Shown: positions 6,774 to 7,101 of the stretch, piece by piece | Numbering within the stretch: position 1 is the first letter of the stretch | Layout of the letters: each line of letters begins with the position of its first letter | Source: Candidatus Scatoplasma merdavium | GTDB taxonomy: Bacteria; Bacillota_I; Bacilli_A; RFN20; CAG-288 | Length of the DNA: 7,101 nucleotides | Assembly: GCA_017694135.1 (NCBI GenBank) | Contig: JADING010000062.1 | Span: forward strand, 1-7,101 | Reading direction: 5' to 3' | The notes under the pieces: model-generated | The model's input: the letters and a program-made list of their open reading frames with translations, nothing else | Database searches by the model: none | Told to the model about the DNA's origin: nothing | Translations under genes and position numbers: made by a program

Positions 6774-6787
6774 CAATTCATTTACAA
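6759..6787 (-). promoter_or_regulatory. Pho-box-like array: three direct repeats at 11-bp period
   Basis: Read on the minus strand the half-sites are TTGTAA (6787-6782), TTGTTA (6776-6771) and TTGTCA (6765-6760), each starting exactly 11 bp after the last. On the plus strand the same DNA reads TTTACA, TTAACA and CTGACA with 5-nt spacers, like the Bacillus PhoP consensus TT(A/T/C)ACA-N5. The last half-site ends 9 bp before the -10 of the transporter promoter, where PhoB/PhoP activators normally bind. With a phosphate transporter downstream, phosphate control is a reasonable inference. The regulator itself is not in the window. Confidence 0.55.
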
Positions 6788-7012
6788 TCGCGAATAATGA
6801 TAATGGTAGTGGTAAAAATTTTAAAATTTCTAATCTGTCAATCTGAATTAATCCGCAATAGCGAATTATCCATCTTATTAATGTTCTTATATCCGTTTTT
6901 TGTAACTAATATATGTTTTTTATTTATTTTATTTTGACTTAAGCTAATTATTAGTGGAAAAAAAACAATAAATAAATTAATATCATATTATCGAAAAAAG
7001 TGTTTCCATTTT
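6788..7012. other. AT-rich intergenic stretch upstream of the last gene
   Basis: About 225 bp with no supported gene. It contains a 14-bp perfect palindrome of A and T (6816-6829), long T-tracts (6896-6935) and an A-tract (6958-6965). TTGACT (6934-6939) and TATTAT (6986-6991) resemble promoter hexamers but are not 16-18 bp apart. GATAAT (6799-6804) lies 12 bp after the last plus-strand TTTACA box and could serve an activator-dependent plus-strand promoter, leaving a leader of about 215 nt. No RNA gene or riboswitch recognised. Confidence 0.4.
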
Positions 7013-7013
7013 T

Positions 7014-7021
7014 GGGAGGTG
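7014..7021 (+). promoter_or_regulatory. Strong Shine-Dalgarno GGGAGGTG
   Basis: GGGAGGTG is complementary to the 16S 3' end over most of its length and lies 4 nt before the ATG at 7026 (6 nt counting from the GGAGG core). It fixes the start of the truncated gene at the window end. Confidence 0.8.
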
Positions 7022-7025
7022 AAAT

Positions 7026-7101
7026 ATGGAGAACGGTAATTGGTTTGAAAATCTCGATAATTGGGCGTTGATTGCTATCGTCTGTGCGGCCTTAATAGTA
7101 G
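7026..7101 (+). CDS. Hypothetical protein with N-terminal hydrophobic segment (3' partial)
   Basis: Only 25 codons plus one base are visible. The protein begins with a polar stretch containing two Trp (W6 and W13) and enters a hydrophobic run from W13 (WALIAIVCAALIV), probably a membrane helix or uncleaved anchor. A strong ribosome binding site supports the start. Too little is visible to assign a family. It is divergent from the phosphate transporter and could share its regulatory region. Confidence 0.65.
   Translation, partial: MENGNWFENLDNWALIAIVCAALIV

Noticed and set aside
6955..7008. Hairpin TGGAAA / TTTCCA as an attenuator
   Set aside because: The stem is 6 bp with a 42-nt AT-rich loop and no T-run of terminator type follows, so it is unlikely to be stable.
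6950..7020. MraZ-like boxes (AGTGG at 6953-6957, TGGGAGG at 7013-7019)
   Set aside because: Only one AGTGG-type copy is present without the regular repeats, and the TGGGAGG is the ribosome binding site.
1..7101. CRISPR array or inverted-repeat mobile element near the Csm6-like pair
   Set aside because: I saw no regularly spaced direct repeats of 25-40 bp, no transposase and no terminal inverted repeats by reading the sequence.

Overview
The window reads as a low-GC bacterial chromosome of the Bacillota/Mycoplasmatota type. Genes are AT-rich, ribosome binding sites are strong AGGAGG-like ones, the ferredoxin-NADP reductase is the type 2 (thioredoxin-reductase-like) form, and the tRNA-Leu has no encoded CCA. 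TGG is used for Trp and TGA acts as a stop, so the genetic code appears standard. I cannot name the species.

Layout. (1) 1-810, plus strand: the 3' four-fifths of a ferredoxin/flavodoxin-NADP reductase, cut by the window edge. (2) 811-925, minus strand: a tRNA-Leu(UAG) followed by its own intrinsic terminator, facing the reductase. (3) 991-5029, plus strand: an apparent three-gene operon made of an iron-dependent alcohol dehydrogenase followed at 8 nt by two large proteins that overlap each other by ATGA. (4) 5026-6687, minus strand: a Na+/phosphate cotransporter with a C-terminal PhoU-like domain, whose stop codon overlaps the stop of the operon. (5) 6688-7025: a regulatory region with a good minus-strand promoter embedded in 11-bp phased, Pho-box-like repeats. 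(6) 7026-7101, plus strand: the first 25 codons of a gene with an N-terminal hydrophobic segment.

The most interesting part is the pair at 2163-5029. The first protein (473 aa) looks like a Csm6-type CARF-HEPN ribonuclease: it has a Ser-Gly-Thr nucleotide-binding loop after a beta strand near residue 120 and an R-x4-H motif (R414, H419) near the C-terminus. The second protein (482 aa) seems to be a diverged partner of the same architecture. Its CARF loop is replaced, and the HEPN motif reads A-N-Q-L-T-H at exactly residues 414-419, so the catalytic Arg is Ala. No CRISPR array, cas10 or other cas gene is visible in the window. My working model is a stand-alone two-gene effector, one subunit active and one degenerate, answering a cyclic oligonucleotide made elsewhere. 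This rests on motifs and remembered family sequences and was not tested by a search.

The other genes look like housekeeping or accessory metabolism: redox (reductase, alcohol dehydrogenase), translation (tRNA) and phosphate uptake under likely phosphate control.
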